From contig CAWJKY010000003.1 of NCBI GenBank assembly GCA_963843565.1, positions 682,001-746,000 on the forward strand: a stretch of DNA of 64,000 nt, written 5' to 3'. Position numbers and translations under genes: made by a program. Shown here one piece after another: positions 46,129 through 54,604 of this stretch. This stretch comes from DASZQY01 sp963843565 (GTDB taxonomy: Bacteria > Pseudomonadota > Alphaproteobacteria > Rhizobiales > Kaistiaceae). The notes under the pieces were generated by a model, which searched no databases, was not told the origin of the DNA, and saw nothing but the letters and a program-made list of their open reading frames with translations. Position 1 is the stretch's first letter; each line of letters begins with the position of its first letter.

Positions 46129-46689
46129 TTACTTGACGTCGGCGGCAACGCGCAGGGTGATGATCTTGTCGGGGTTGGTCACCATGCCGTCGTTGACGTT
46201 GCCGTCGCCGGCCTTGAGCGCGTCGACGAACTCCATGCCTTTCACCACCTCGCCCCACACCGTGTACTGGCCGTTCAGGAACGAGCAGTCCTGGAAGCAG
46301 ATGAAGAACTGCGAGTTGGCGCTGTTCGGGTCGTTGGTGCGGGCGGCGCCGATGGTGCCGCGGCCGAAGTTGGTGTTGGTGAACTCGGCCTTGAGGTCGG
46401 GGAGCTTGGAGCCGCCCGTGCCGGTGCCGGTCGGGTCGCCGCCCTGCGCCATGAAGCCGGGGATGACGCGGTGGAAGGGCGTGCCGTCGTAGAAGCCCTG
46501 CCGGGTCAGCGTCTTGATCTGCTTGACGTGGTTGGGCGCCAGGTCGGGCCTCAGCTTGATCACCACGGTGCCGGCGGGCAACTGCATGAGAAGCGTGTTT
46601 TCGGGGTCGAGCTGCTGAGCACTGGCGGAAAGCGGCAGGGCGGCGGCGAAGACAAACGCAAGGGCGGCGAGAATTCGGAACACGGGCAT
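46129..46689 (-). CDS. Exported cyclophilin-type peptidyl-prolyl isomerase
   Basis: A 186-aa periplasmic isomerase. A signal peptide (residues 1-24, ending ALPLSASA) is followed by the same core as its neighbour: DPENTLLMQLPAG, FHRVIPGFMAQGGDPTGTGTGG, NSQFFICFQDCSFLNGQYTVWGEV. It probably assists folding of secreted proteins. It is followed with zero spacing by the cytosolic paralogue; this two-cyclophilin order next to coaD is common in Hyphomicrobiales. Confidence 0.9.
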   Translation of the reverse strand: MPVFRILAALAFVFAAALPLSASAQQLDPENTLLMQLPAGTVVIKLRPDLAPNHVKQIKTLTRQGFYDGTPFHRVIPGFMAQGGDPTGTGTGGSKLPDLKAEFTNTNFGRGTIGAARTNDPNSANSQFFICFQDCSFLNGQYTVWGEVVKGMEFVDALKAGDGNVNDGMVTNPDKIITLRVAADVK

Positions 46690-46717
46690 TGCGACTCCGG
46701 TTGGGTTGGATGTCCGG

Positions 46718-47221
46718 CTAGGCGGACGTGGATTGCTGCCGCCGGATCCGCCGGGCGACGGCGGCCGGCACGAACGGCGTCACGTCGCCGCCCATCTCGG
46801 CGATCTGCCGGACGAGCGTGGCGGTGATGTGGCGAACCTCCGGCGAGGACGGCAGGAAGACGGTGTGCAGGTTCGGCGCCAGTACGTGGTTGGTGCCGGC
46901 CATCTGCATCTCGTATTCGAAGTCGTTGGCGTCGCGCAGGCCGCGGATCAGGAGCGTCGCCCCGGCGTTGCTGGCGGCGGCCACCGCCAGTCCCTCGAAC
47001 GCGACCACGGTCGCGCGGGCGGCGTCCGCCGCGCCGAAGCTCTCGATCATGTCGGCGACCATCGCCTTGCGCTCGGCGAGCGGGAACAGCGGCGCCTTCG
47101 ACGGGTTGACGCCGATGCCGACCACCACCTGGTCGGCGACGGCGAGCGCGCCCCGGAGCAGGTCGACGTGCCCGTTGGTGACGGGATCGAAGGTGCCGGG
47201 ATAGAAGGCGATTCGGGGCAA
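46718..47221 (-). CDS. coaD: Phosphopantetheine adenylyltransferase
   Basis: A 167-aa nucleotidyltransferase for the fourth step of coenzyme A synthesis (phosphopantetheine to dephospho-CoA). FYPGTFDPVTNGHVDLLRG contains the TxGH active site; LIRGLRDANDFEYEMQMAGTN and the C-terminal LVRQIAEMGGDVTPFVP match the family. The start is TTG 47221; no nearby in-frame ATG would keep the first strand. It is upstream of the two cyclophilins on the same strand. Confidence 0.94.
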   Translation of the reverse strand: MPRIAFYPGTFDPVTNGHVDLLRGALAVADQVVVGIGVNPSKAPLFPLAERKAMVADMIESFGAADAARATVVAFEGLAVAAASNAGATLLIRGLRDANDFEYEMQMAGTNHVLAPNLHTVFLPSSPEVRHITATLVRQIAEMGGDVTPFVPAAVARRIRRQQSTSA

Positions 47222-47427
47222 AGCGCTGACCTTTCCCGCGGCTGGCGCGAGTTCGCCGGCCGGGCGCCGGCCTTCCTAGCCCCGTCGCCTGCCTGCGGCA
47301 AGGTTGGGGCGCGCCATGCTCCCCTGGTGCGGGAGAGGGTCGGGCCGCAGGTCCGGGGCGGGGTGCAGCGGGAGATGATCGCTGGCGCAACGAACCTGCG
47401 CTATGCTGCCCGTCGCCGCCAATGGCC

Positions 47428-47490
47428 GTCGGGGGCTCCTCGGCTTCGCCGCTCCCCCGACACTGAAGCAACGTTTTGTCGGGGGCGATC
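47428..47490 (+). promoter_or_regulatory. Possible RNA switch in the DUF4424 leader
   Basis: Three 8-base segments alternate: GTCGGGGG (47428-47435), CCCCCGAC (47454-47461), GTCGGGGG (47478-47485). The middle one can pair perfectly with either neighbour. The third contains the GGGGG that would serve as ribosome site, 5 bases before ATG 47491, so one fold hides it and the other frees it. No T-run follows, which points to translational control. Confidence 0.5.
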
Positions 47491-48468
47491 ATGAAACGGT
47501 CGGTTGGTTGGGTCTGGCTGGCGGGCGCCCTCGCCGCCTCGTCGGCAGGCGTCGCTCTCGCCAATGATTCGACTGCCGAGCTCGGCGCCGGCGGCCTCCA
47601 GCTGGTCTACAGCGACACCATCCAGCTGGTCTCCGAGGATCTCTACATCTCGGCGTCGGAGGTGCGGGTCACCTATCACTTCCGCAACACCGGCGACGCG
47701 GCGGTCACCACCCTCGTCGCCTTTCCCCTGCCGGCGATCGACGCGATCAATCCCGACGACGAGATGATCGTGTTGCCCGAACCGGACAAGGCTAATTTCG
47801 TCGGGTTCACCGTGACGGCGGACGGCAAGCAGGTGGCGCCGTCCCTCTACGAGCGCGCCAGCGCCCTCGGCATCGACCGCACGGCGGAGCTGCGCAAATT
47901 CCACCTGCCGCTCAATCCGCTGGTCGACGGCGTGCAAGACAAGCTCGACCGCCTCGCGCCCAGCCAGCGCGGCGAGCTGGCCCGCCTCGGCCTGGTCGAA
48001 GGCGATTCCGGTTCCGTGATCGCCGATTGGCACTACGAGGCGATCTTCACCTGGCAGCAGACCTTCCCGCCCGGCAAGGACGTCGTCGTCGAGCACACCT
48101 ACAAGCCGGTCGCGGCCTATGGTCTGTTCGGCGAGAGTTCGCTCGACGAGCCCTGGTACAAGGAACACAACTGCATCGACGCCGCCTTCGCGGCCGGCGC
48201 CAGGGCTCTCCTCAAGCCGGTTCTCGATTCCGACAATCCATATCTGCTCGAAGAGCGCATCACCTACATCCTGGTGACCGCCACCAACTGGGCGGGATCG
48301 ATCCACGCCTTCAAGCTCACCGTCGACACCGGCGAGCCGGGCGCGGTCGCGAGCTTCTGCGCGGACGGCGTCCGCAAGACCGGCCCCACGACCTACGAAT
48401 ACACGGCAGAGGACTTCACTCCCGAGAAGGACCTGCAGGTCCTCATCGTGAAGCCCTACAAGCCTTAG
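47491..48468 (+). CDS. DUF4424 domain protein, exported
   Basis: A 325-aa protein with a signal peptide (residues 1-24, ending GVALA) and a DUF4424 domain: NDSTAELGAGGLQLVYSD, ISASEVRVTYHFRNTGD, and later VVVEHTYKPVAAYG, NWAGSIHAFKLTVDT. The C-terminus ends DLQVLIVKPYKP. The family is periplasmic, beta-rich and of unknown function, frequent in Hyphomicrobiales. ATG 47491. The leader contains mutually exclusive hairpins that could hide the ribosome site. Confidence 0.85.
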   Translation: MKRSVGWVWLAGALAASSAGVALANDSTAELGAGGLQLVYSDTIQLVSEDLYISASEVRVTYHFRNTGDAAVTTLVAFPLPAIDAINPDDEMIVLPEPDKANFVGFTVTADGKQVAPSLYERASALGIDRTAELRKFHLPLNPLVDGVQDKLDRLAPSQRGELARLGLVEGDSGSVIADWHYEAIFTWQQTFPPGKDVVVEHTYKPVAAYGLFGESSLDEPWYKEHNCIDAAFAAGARALLKPVLDSDNPYLLEERITYILVTATNWAGSIHAFKLTVDTGEPGAVASFCADGVRKTGPTTYEYTAEDFTPEKDLQVLIVKPYKP

Positions 48469-48781
48469 CCGTCGCCGGCGCCCCTCGCGGGCGGGCACGC
48501 GAAACCGCATGGCCGCCATGTCGCGGCGCTGTGACCCCCATCACTGTTTTTGCCGCCTATCGGTCCTACCTGCAGATGCATGCAGAGGGCGGGTTCCCGT
48601 GGTTGCCACGGCCCTGCCACAAAGGGGCGCAGTTTCCGCCGCCTCGCTGAACGGCAAATGAATACCCGGCTCTGCCGGCGTTCAGCTTGGTTCCGGCAGG
48701 TTGTGCGCACGTAAACGAACAAGCGGCGGCCGTCGGCGTCTTCGACGCGAAACCGTCTGAAAAAGTCGAAGGAGATCGGTC
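48469..48781. other. Gene-free stretch before the small secreted protein
   Basis: No convincing gene in 313 bp. It contains a short self-complementary TGCATGCA near 48577 and GC-rich sequence. The last 30 bases carry GAAGGAGA, the ribosome site of the next gene. A promoter for that gene is expected here but none stands out. Confidence 0.5.
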
Positions 48782-48994
48782 ATGGCTACCGGGTTCCACA
48801 CAGCAGTTCTCGCGACCGCGTTCGCGGCGACGCTCGCCGTTGGCCTCGCCAGTGCGTCCATCGTGCTCCAGAGCAACGTCGCGCCGAGGGCCGACCGTCT
48901 GCCGGTCGCCTCCAACGCCGGCACCTATGCCACCGTCGAAACCCGTCAGGACGGCGTCTCGACGCTCAACCGCATCCGGGTCGATTTCAACTAG
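48782..48994 (+). CDS. Small secreted or membrane-anchored protein, 70 aa
   Basis: Not recognised as a named family. A hydrophobic N-terminus (residues 6-28, HTAVLATAFAATLAVGLASA) acts as a signal peptide or anchor; the rest is a short polar tail ending VSTLNRIRVDFN. The ribosome site GAAGGAGA before ATG 48782 is excellent, and a strong intrinsic terminator follows 78 bp after the stop, so this is a genuine, well-expressed single-gene unit. Confidence 0.7.
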   Translation: MATGFHTAVLATAFAATLAVGLASASIVLQSNVAPRADRLPVASNAGTYATVETRQDGVSTLNRIRVDFN

Positions 48995-49339
48995 CGGCCC
49001 CCACGAACTTCCCCCCGGGGGTCTCCTCCTCTGCCCCGAGGACTTTCCCGAAGGAGACCCCACCCGCCTGGCAGAGCCGTCGGCTTCACCCCCCCCGAAG
49101 CCGGCGGCTCTGATTTTTCCAGCGATTGGCTCTAGACAAGCGCCGCGGGCGTTCACGCGACCCGCGAAAGGCGCGCGCGATGAAGAAAGCCGAAGCCACT
49201 TCGATCGTCGATGGACGCTGGCCCCCAGCAGCGAGACCGGCGCACCCCTCTTCCCCTCCCCTTGAAAAGGGGAGGTCGATCCGCCGGCTCGCCGGCGGAT
49301 CGGGAGGGGATCGGATATCCCACAGGATGTCGCTGAACG
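48995..49339. other. Gene-free stretch with inverted repeats between the small secreted protein and a GGDEF gene
   Basis: 345 bp without a gene. In order: an inverted repeat GGGGTCTCCT/AGGAGACCCC (49018-49027, 49052-49061), a strong terminator (49073-49118), a REP-like hairpin CCTCCCC-TTGAAAA-GGGGAGG (49255-49275), and GATCCGCCGGC-TC-GCCGGCGGATC (49278-49301). The latter two lie downstream of the converging GGDEF gene. Confidence 0.75.
49073..49118 (+). terminator. Rho-independent terminator after the 70-aa gene
   Basis: A 15-bp stem, AGAGCCGTCGGCTTC pairing with GAAGCCGGCGGCTCT (one G-U), a C-rich loop, and GATTTTT at the 3' side. It is the strongest terminator seen in the window. Confidence 0.92.
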
Positions 49340-50116
49340 TCAGCCGGCCGCGCGCGCGTCGTTGCGCGTCTGGCGGCCGCCTTCCTTGGCCGCGAACGCC
49401 CATCGGTCGCGGCCGGCGTCCTTGGCGTCGTAAACGGCGTCGTCGGAGAGCTTGAGCAGCCGGTCGATCTTCATGCCGGGTTGATGGAAAGCCACGCCGA
49501 GGCTCACCGTCACCGGTTCCAGGTAGGCGCCCGCACCGACCGACAGGTGGACCTGGTTGCAGATGCGCTCCGCCAGCCGGCCGACCGCGCTCGGCGCCAG
49601 CCCGGACGCCAGAATCGCGAACTCCTCCCCGCCGAGCCGCGCCGCGATCCAGTCGGTCGCCCGCGCGTTCGAAACCTCGGTGCGAATGATGCCGGCGATC
49701 CGCCGCAGCACCATGTCGCCGTGATCGTGGCCGAAGCGGTCGTTGACGCTCTTGAAGTGATCGACGTCGATGGTCATGGCGGCGAGCGGCCTGTCGTCCG
49801 ATCGCGGGCGGTCGAGAAGCATCCGCGCGAACTCGAAGAACGCACGGCGATTGGGGAGATCGGTGAGCGCGTCGGTGTGGGCCTGCTGCTCGAGCTTCCG
49901 CAACAGTTGCTTCTCTCGCCGGTAGAGGAAGAGCAACGGATAGACGATCGCGGGGACGAGAACCGCCGGCAGCGCCAGCGTCAGGGCTATCGTCTGCGTG
50001 GGGACCGCCGTGTGTGTGACATTGAACACGGCGAACACGGCCGCCAGACAGAGGAGGATGATCGCGACCGTGGCGACGCCGACGGTGACGGCAATGTTGC
50101 GGACGAAGAAGTGCAT
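49340..50116 (-). CDS. Membrane diguanylate cyclase (GGEEF), tandem copy 1
   Basis: A 258-aa protein: two TM helices (about residues 5-30 and 40-64), a short coiled linker (REKQLLRKLEQQAHTD) and a GGDEF domain with the active GGEEF in ARLGGEEFAIL. Substrate residues NRRAFF and DVDHFKSVNDRFGHDHGD are conserved. The canonical RxxD inhibitory site is not at the required spacing, so product inhibition is not expected. Nearly the same length and plan as the next gene, including upstream sequence. ATG 50116 is used. Confidence 0.88.
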   Translation of the reverse strand: MHFFVRNIAVTVGVATVAIILLCLAAVFAVFNVTHTAVPTQTIALTLALPAVLVPAIVYPLLFLYRREKQLLRKLEQQAHTDALTDLPNRRAFFEFARMLLDRPRSDDRPLAAMTIDVDHFKSVNDRFGHDHGDMVLRRIAGIIRTEVSNARATDWIAARLGGEEFAILASGLAPSAVGRLAERICNQVHLSVGAGAYLEPVTVSLGVAFHQPGMKIDRLLKLSDDAVYDAKDAGRDRWAFAAKEGGRQTRNDARAAG

Positions 50117-50232
50117 CGCGAGGCGGTCCCCGAATTCGCCTCGATCTGCACCCATTCACCCCAATATCGGGTTAGCGGACAGGCTTAACGCTTTCCGAAT
50201 CCGGGCGCGAAAACGCGCCGTTCCGGGATCGT

Positions 50233-51009
50233 TCAGCCGGCCGCGCGTTCCTCGCCGCGCACGATGCGGTCGGCCTCGCCGGGCGCGAACGCCCACCGGT
50301 TGCGGCCGGCACGCTTGGCGTCGTAAACCGCGTCGTCGGAGAGCTTCAGGAGCCGGTCGATCTGCATCCCGGGTCGCTGGAACGCCACGCCGACGCTGAC
50401 CGTGACCGCCTCCCGCTCCGGTCCGATGGCGACGGACCGATGCACCTGTGCGCAGATGCGCTCCGCCAGCCGACCGACGGCACTTGGAACCAGACCGTCC
50501 GCCAGGACCGCAAATTCCTCGCCCCCCAGACGCGCCACGATCCAGTGCGATGCGTTCGCCGCCGAAACCTCCGCGAAGATGACGTCGGCGACTTCCTTCA
50601 GCACGCGGTCCCCCTGGGCGTGGCCATAGTGGTCGTTGACGCCCTTGAAATGGTCGGCATCGATGGTCATCGCCGCCAGCAGCGTCTTTGCCGGCAGGGG
50701 CTGCTCAAGAAGCGACTGGGCGAACTCGAAGAACGCCCGCCGATTGGGCAGCTCGGTAAGCATGTCGGTGCGCACCTGCCGCTCGAGCTCGACGGCCATC
50801 CGGCGCAGCTTTCGGTTCATGTGGAGCAGCGGATAGAACACCGCCGGGGTGAGCACGATCGGCATTGCGATGACGAGGACGATCGACTGCACCGGGACGG
50901 TCGCGCCCGTGGCGCTGAAGACCGCAACCAGCACGGACATGGAAAAGGCGATCATTGCGACGGTGGCCGCAAAGATCGTCAGGGCAATGTTGCGCGACAG
51001 GAGATGCAT
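50233..51009 (-). CDS. Membrane diguanylate cyclase (GGEEF), tandem copy 2
   Basis: A 258-aa paralogue of the previous gene, with two N-terminal TM helices, linker MNRKLRRMAVELERQVRTD, and GGDEF domain with ARLGGEEFAVL and DADHFKGVNDHYGHAQGD. No RxxD inhibitory site is present. Both copies end in a tail (ERAAG, ARAAG) and share a similar upstream segment with CAGGCTTAA and AATCCGGGCGCG, so the duplication included regulatory DNA. The 104 bp to gyrA make it a separate unit. Confidence 0.88.
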   Translation of the reverse strand: MHLLSRNIALTIFAATVAMIAFSMSVLVAVFSATGATVPVQSIVLVIAMPIVLTPAVFYPLLHMNRKLRRMAVELERQVRTDMLTELPNRRAFFEFAQSLLEQPLPAKTLLAAMTIDADHFKGVNDHYGHAQGDRVLKEVADVIFAEVSAANASHWIVARLGGEEFAVLADGLVPSAVGRLAERICAQVHRSVAIGPEREAVTVSVGVAFQRPGMQIDRLLKLSDDAVYDAKRAGRNRWAFAPGEADRIVRGEERAAG

Positions 51010-51113
51010 CGCCGGCGACCTTTCGGATCGCCTCGACCTGCACCTTGTAGCAACAAGGTTCCGTTACCAGGCAGGCTTAATTGTTCCGCAATCCGGGCGC
51101 GGAATTACGTCGT

Positions 51114-53885
51114 TCAGGCGCCTTCGCCGTCCGCTTCCGGGGTGGCCTCACCGCCTTCGTCTTCGCCGCCCTCGTCCTCGGTCAGCCGCTCGACAGAGAC
51201 CACCGTCTCGTTTTCGGCCGTGTCGAAGACGGTGACGCCTTGCGTGCCGCGCCCGATGATGCGGATGCCGTCGATCGGCATGCGGATGATCTGCCCGCCG
51301 TTGGAGACCAGCATGATCTGGTCCTCGTCCTCGACCGGGAACGAGGCGACCAGCGGGCCGTTCCGCCCGGTGACCGCCATGGCGACGATGCCCTTGCCGC
51401 CGCGCCCGGTCACCCGGTACTCGAACGAGGATGTGCGCTTGCCGTAGCCGTTCTCGGACACCGTCAGGATGAACTGCTCGGCGGCGCCCATCTCGGCGTA
51501 GCGCGCCTGCGACAGCTCGCCCGCGACCGCCTCCTCCTCCTCGCCCTCCTCCGGCTCGGCCACAACCTCCGGCTCGCCCTCGCCGCGCACCGCCCGGCTC
51601 ATCTTGAGATAGGCGGCGCGCTCGTCGCCGCTCGCCTCGAAGTGGCGCAGAATCGCCTGGCTGATCACCCGGTCGCCCGCGGCCAGGTTGATGCCGCGCA
51701 CGCCGGTCGAGTCGCGCCCCTTGAAGACGCGCACGTCGCCGACCGGGAAGCGGATGCAGTGCCCCTCGGCGGTGGTCAGCAGCACGTCGTCGCTTTCCGT
51801 GCACAGCGCCACGTCGACGATCGCCTCGTCCTCGCTGTCGAACTTCATGGCGATCTTGCCGTTGCGGTTCACGTTGACGAAGTCGGAGAGCTTGTTGCGG
51901 CGCACGCTTCCGGCCTGGGTGGCGAACATCGCGTCGAGCTCGCCCCAGGTCGCCTCGTCCTCGGGCAGCGGCAAAATGGTGGTGATGCGCTCGCCGGCCG
52001 AGAGCGGCAGCAGGTTGACCAGCGCCTTGCCGCGTGCCGTCGGCGCGGCAAGCGGCAGCCGCCAGACCTTCTCCTTGTAGACGAGGCCGCGCGAGGAGAA
52101 GAACAGGATCGGCGTGTGGGTGTTGGCCACGAACAGCCGCGTGACGAAATCCTCTTCCTTGGTCGCCATGCCGGCGCGGCCCTTGCCGCCGCGGCGCTGC
52201 GCCCGGTAGGTGTCGAGCGGCACGCGCTTCACCCAGCCGGAATGGGTGACGGTGACCACCATGTCCTCGCGCTGGATGAGGTCTTCGTCTTCCAGCTCGC
52301 CGATGCCCTCGACGATCTCGGTCTTGCGCGGCGTGGCGAATTCCTGGCGCACGGCGGCGAGTTCGTCCTTGACGATCTGGCGGACCCGCTGGCGCGAGCG
52401 CAAGATGTCGAGGTAGTCGGAAATCTCGGTGGCGAGCTTGCCCAGTTCCTCGTCGATCTCCTCACGGCCGAGCGCGGTCAGCCGCGCCAGGCGCAGCTCG
52501 AGGATGGCGCGCGCCTGCTCGTCGGAGAGGCGATAGCTGCCGTCCGGGTCGAGGCGGTGGCGCGGGTCGGCGATCAGCGCGATCAGCGGCGCCACGTCCT
52601 GGCCCGGCCACGAGCGCGCCAGCAATTCCTCGCGCGCCTGGTTGGGGTCCTTGGCGCCGCGGATGATACGGATGACCTCGTCGATGTTGGCGACCGCGAT
52701 CGCCAGGCCAACCAGGATGTGGGCGCGGTCGCGCGCCTTGCCGAGCAGGAACTTCGTCCGCCGCCCGACCACCTCCTCGCGGAAGGCGACGAACGCGGCG
52801 AGGAAATCCTTGAGGTTCAGCGTCTCCGGCCGGCCGCCGTTGAGCGCCACCATGTTGGCGCCGAAACTCGTCTGCAGCGCCGAGAACCGCCACAGCTGGT
52901 TCAGCACCACGTCCGACATCGCCTCGCGCTTCAGTTCGATCACGACGCGCATGCCGTGGCGGTCGCTCTCGTCGCGGATATCGGCGATCCCCTCGACGCG
53001 CTTGTCGCGCACCAGCTCGGCGATCTTCTCGATCATCGTCGCCTTGTTGACCTGGAAGGGGATCTCGTGGACGACCAGCGCCTCGCGCTCCTTGCGGACC
53101 GTCTCGACGGTCACCTTGCTGCGCATCATGATCGAGCCGCGCCCGGTCAGGTACGCCTGGCGGATGCCGGAGCGCCCGAGGATCAGCCCGCCGGTCGGGA
53201 AGTCCGGCCCGGGGATGATCTCCATCAGCGCCTCGATGCTCAGCTCGGGATCGTCGATGAGCGCGGTGGTGGCGTCGATCACCTCGCCGAGGTTGTGCGG
53301 CGGAATGTTGGTCGCCATGCCGACGGCGATGCCGCCGGCGCCGTTGACCAGCAGGTTCGGAAAGCGCGCCGGCAGAACCGTCGGCTCCTTCTCGGAGCCG
53401 TCGTAGTTGTCGCGCCAGTCGACCGTGTCCTTGTCGATGTCCTCGGTCAGCGTATGGGCGACCTTGGCGCGGCGCGCCTCGGTGTAGCGCATGGCCGCCG
53501 GCGGGTCGCCATCGACCGAGCCGAAGTTCCCCTGCCCGTCGATCAGCGGCACGCGCATGGAAAATTCCTGCGCCATGCGCACCAGCGCGTCGTAGATCGA
53601 CTGGTCGCCGTGCGGGTGATACTTGCCCATCACGTCGCCGACGATCAGCGCGCACTTGCGGTAGGGCTTGTTCCAGTCGCGCCCGTTCTCGTGCATCGAA
53701 TAGAGGATGCGCCGGTGCACCGGCTTCAGCCCGTCGCGCACGTCCGGCAGGGCGCGCGAAACGATCACGCTCATGGCGTAATCGAGGTAGCTCTGCCGCA
53801 TCTCGTCGGTGATCGAGATGGCTTCGTACTCGGGGCCCTCGCCGGGCGGTTCCCCCGCGCCGGGAGGTGGTGTCTGGTCTGCCAA
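51114..53885 (-). CDS. gyrA: DNA gyrase subunit A
   Basis: A 923-aa type II topoisomerase subunit that cuts and rejoins DNA. The catalytic tyrosine is Tyr134 (AAMRYTEARR); the GyrA box QRRGGKGR heads the C-terminal beta-pinwheel, which carries an acidic insertion (near EEGEEEEAVAG) and acidic tail. At the quinolone pocket, E. coli Ser83 corresponds to Gln95 (HPHGDQSIYD) while Asp87 is kept (Asp99). Start TTG 53885. The DNA around this start is partly duplicated at about 54810-54917. Confidence 0.96.
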   Translation of the reverse strand: MADQTPPPGAGEPPGEGPEYEAISITDEMRQSYLDYAMSVIVSRALPDVRDGLKPVHRRILYSMHENGRDWNKPYRKCALIVGDVMGKYHPHGDQSIYDALVRMAQEFSMRVPLIDGQGNFGSVDGDPPAAMRYTEARRAKVAHTLTEDIDKDTVDWRDNYDGSEKEPTVLPARFPNLLVNGAGGIAVGMATNIPPHNLGEVIDATTALIDDPELSIEALMEIIPGPDFPTGGLILGRSGIRQAYLTGRGSIMMRSKVTVETVRKEREALVVHEIPFQVNKATMIEKIAELVRDKRVEGIADIRDESDRHGMRVVIELKREAMSDVVLNQLWRFSALQTSFGANMVALNGGRPETLNLKDFLAAFVAFREEVVGRRTKFLLGKARDRAHILVGLAIAVANIDEVIRIIRGAKDPNQAREELLARSWPGQDVAPLIALIADPRHRLDPDGSYRLSDEQARAILELRLARLTALGREEIDEELGKLATEISDYLDILRSRQRVRQIVKDELAAVRQEFATPRKTEIVEGIGELEDEDLIQREDMVVTVTHSGWVKRVPLDTYRAQRRGGKGRAGMATKEEDFVTRLFVANTHTPILFFSSRGLVYKEKVWRLPLAAPTARGKALVNLLPLSAGERITTILPLPEDEATWGELDAMFATQAGSVRRNKLSDFVNVNRNGKIAMKFDSEDEAIVDVALCTESDDVLLTTAEGHCIRFPVGDVRVFKGRDSTGVRGINLAAGDRVISQAILRHFEASGDERAAYLKMSRAVRGEGEPEVVAEPEEGEEEEAVAGELSQARYAEMGAAEQFILTVSENGYGKRTSSFEYRVTGRGGKGIVAMAVTGRNGPLVASFPVEDEDQIMLVSNGGQIIRMPIDGIRIIGRGTQGVTVFDTAENETVVSVERLTEDEGGEDEGGEATPEADGEGA

Positions 53886-54080
53886 AACGAGCCTTGGGAA
53901 TCAGTGAAAACGCTAGGCGGAATCTAGGGTTTCGGAGCCCGATTTACAAGTAAATGCGGGGGAGATTTGGCGAGGGATTTCAATCACTTGTAGGGTGGGC
54001 AAAACGTCTTCGTTTTGCCCACGTGTTTCTCGCCAACGTGGGCACGGCGCAACGGCGTGTTTGGCCACCCTCTGCTTGCA
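53830..54080. repeat. gyrA 5' region block A with TAGGGTGGGC repeat
   Basis: Holds the gyrA start, the motif AACGAGCCTTGGGAATCA just upstream, then an AAATGCGGG element (from 53952), then a repeat opening TAGGGTGGGC with a perfect 12-bp hairpin GTGGGCAAAACG / CGTTTTGCCCAC (53995-54022) and closing CCACCCTCTGCTTGCA. All components recur in block B at 54605-54920. Confidence 0.75.
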
Positions 54081-54170
54081 TGCAACGGTGTCAGCAACCA
54101 CACTGCCCTCTCGCTGCGGTTGGGACGCTTGGCGGCGCAACCGCCGTGGTGATTGAGAATCGCGGACCTC

Positions 54171-54557
54171 ATGGCGGTTGACACAGAGCACTTCCAAGAG
54201 ACCTACCGCTCACTAATCCGAGTTGGCCTCGCTGTTCAGAATTCCGCGCTCTTGCTGAACGGCGGCGCCGCTGTCGCTTGCATGACCCTGATGGGAAACA
54301 CCTGGGGAAAGCCGCCAGGTCCGCCTCACCTTTTCTTGCCGATTATTCTTTTCGGATTGGGGGTGTTCTTCGCGGCGCTCGCCGGCGCCCTAGGCTATAT
54401 TACGCAGTTGACGCTCCTCGGCGAAACTGCGAACCGAGTTTCCTCACCGTTGACTCATGAGTGGTGGCTCCGATGCGCGATGCTTTCGATCTGTGCGAGC
54501 CTGATGCTGTTCTTGGCGGGCGTAATAGTCGGGGGCCTTGCCTTTCGAGATAGCTGA
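54171..54557 (+). CDS. Small three-TM membrane protein, unrecognised
   Basis: A 128-aa protein with an amphipathic start (HFQETYRSLIRVGLAVQNS) and three TM helices (LLLNGGAAVACMTLMGN, FLPIILFGLGVFFAALAGALG, CAMLSICASLMLFLAGVIVGG). The QNSALLLNGGAAVA pattern recurs in small membrane proteins of accessory regions, but I cannot name a function. Codon use is less GC-biased than in the flanking genes. It lies between the two duplicated gyrA-upstream blocks. ATG 54171. Confidence 0.6.
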   Translation: MAVDTEHFQETYRSLIRVGLAVQNSALLLNGGAAVACMTLMGNTWGKPPGPPHLFLPIILFGLGVFFAALAGALGYITQLTLLGETANRVSSPLTHEWWLRCAMLSICASLMLFLAGVIVGGLAFRDS

Positions 54558-54604
54558 GAAGGCCGCCTACCCCCCGGGGGCAGGTGCCAAAGCTAAGAAA
54601 CGGC

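Noticed and set aside
51081..53927. 948-codon plus-strand frame
   Set aside because: Antisense to gyrA, with the repetitive composition typical of a shadow frame.
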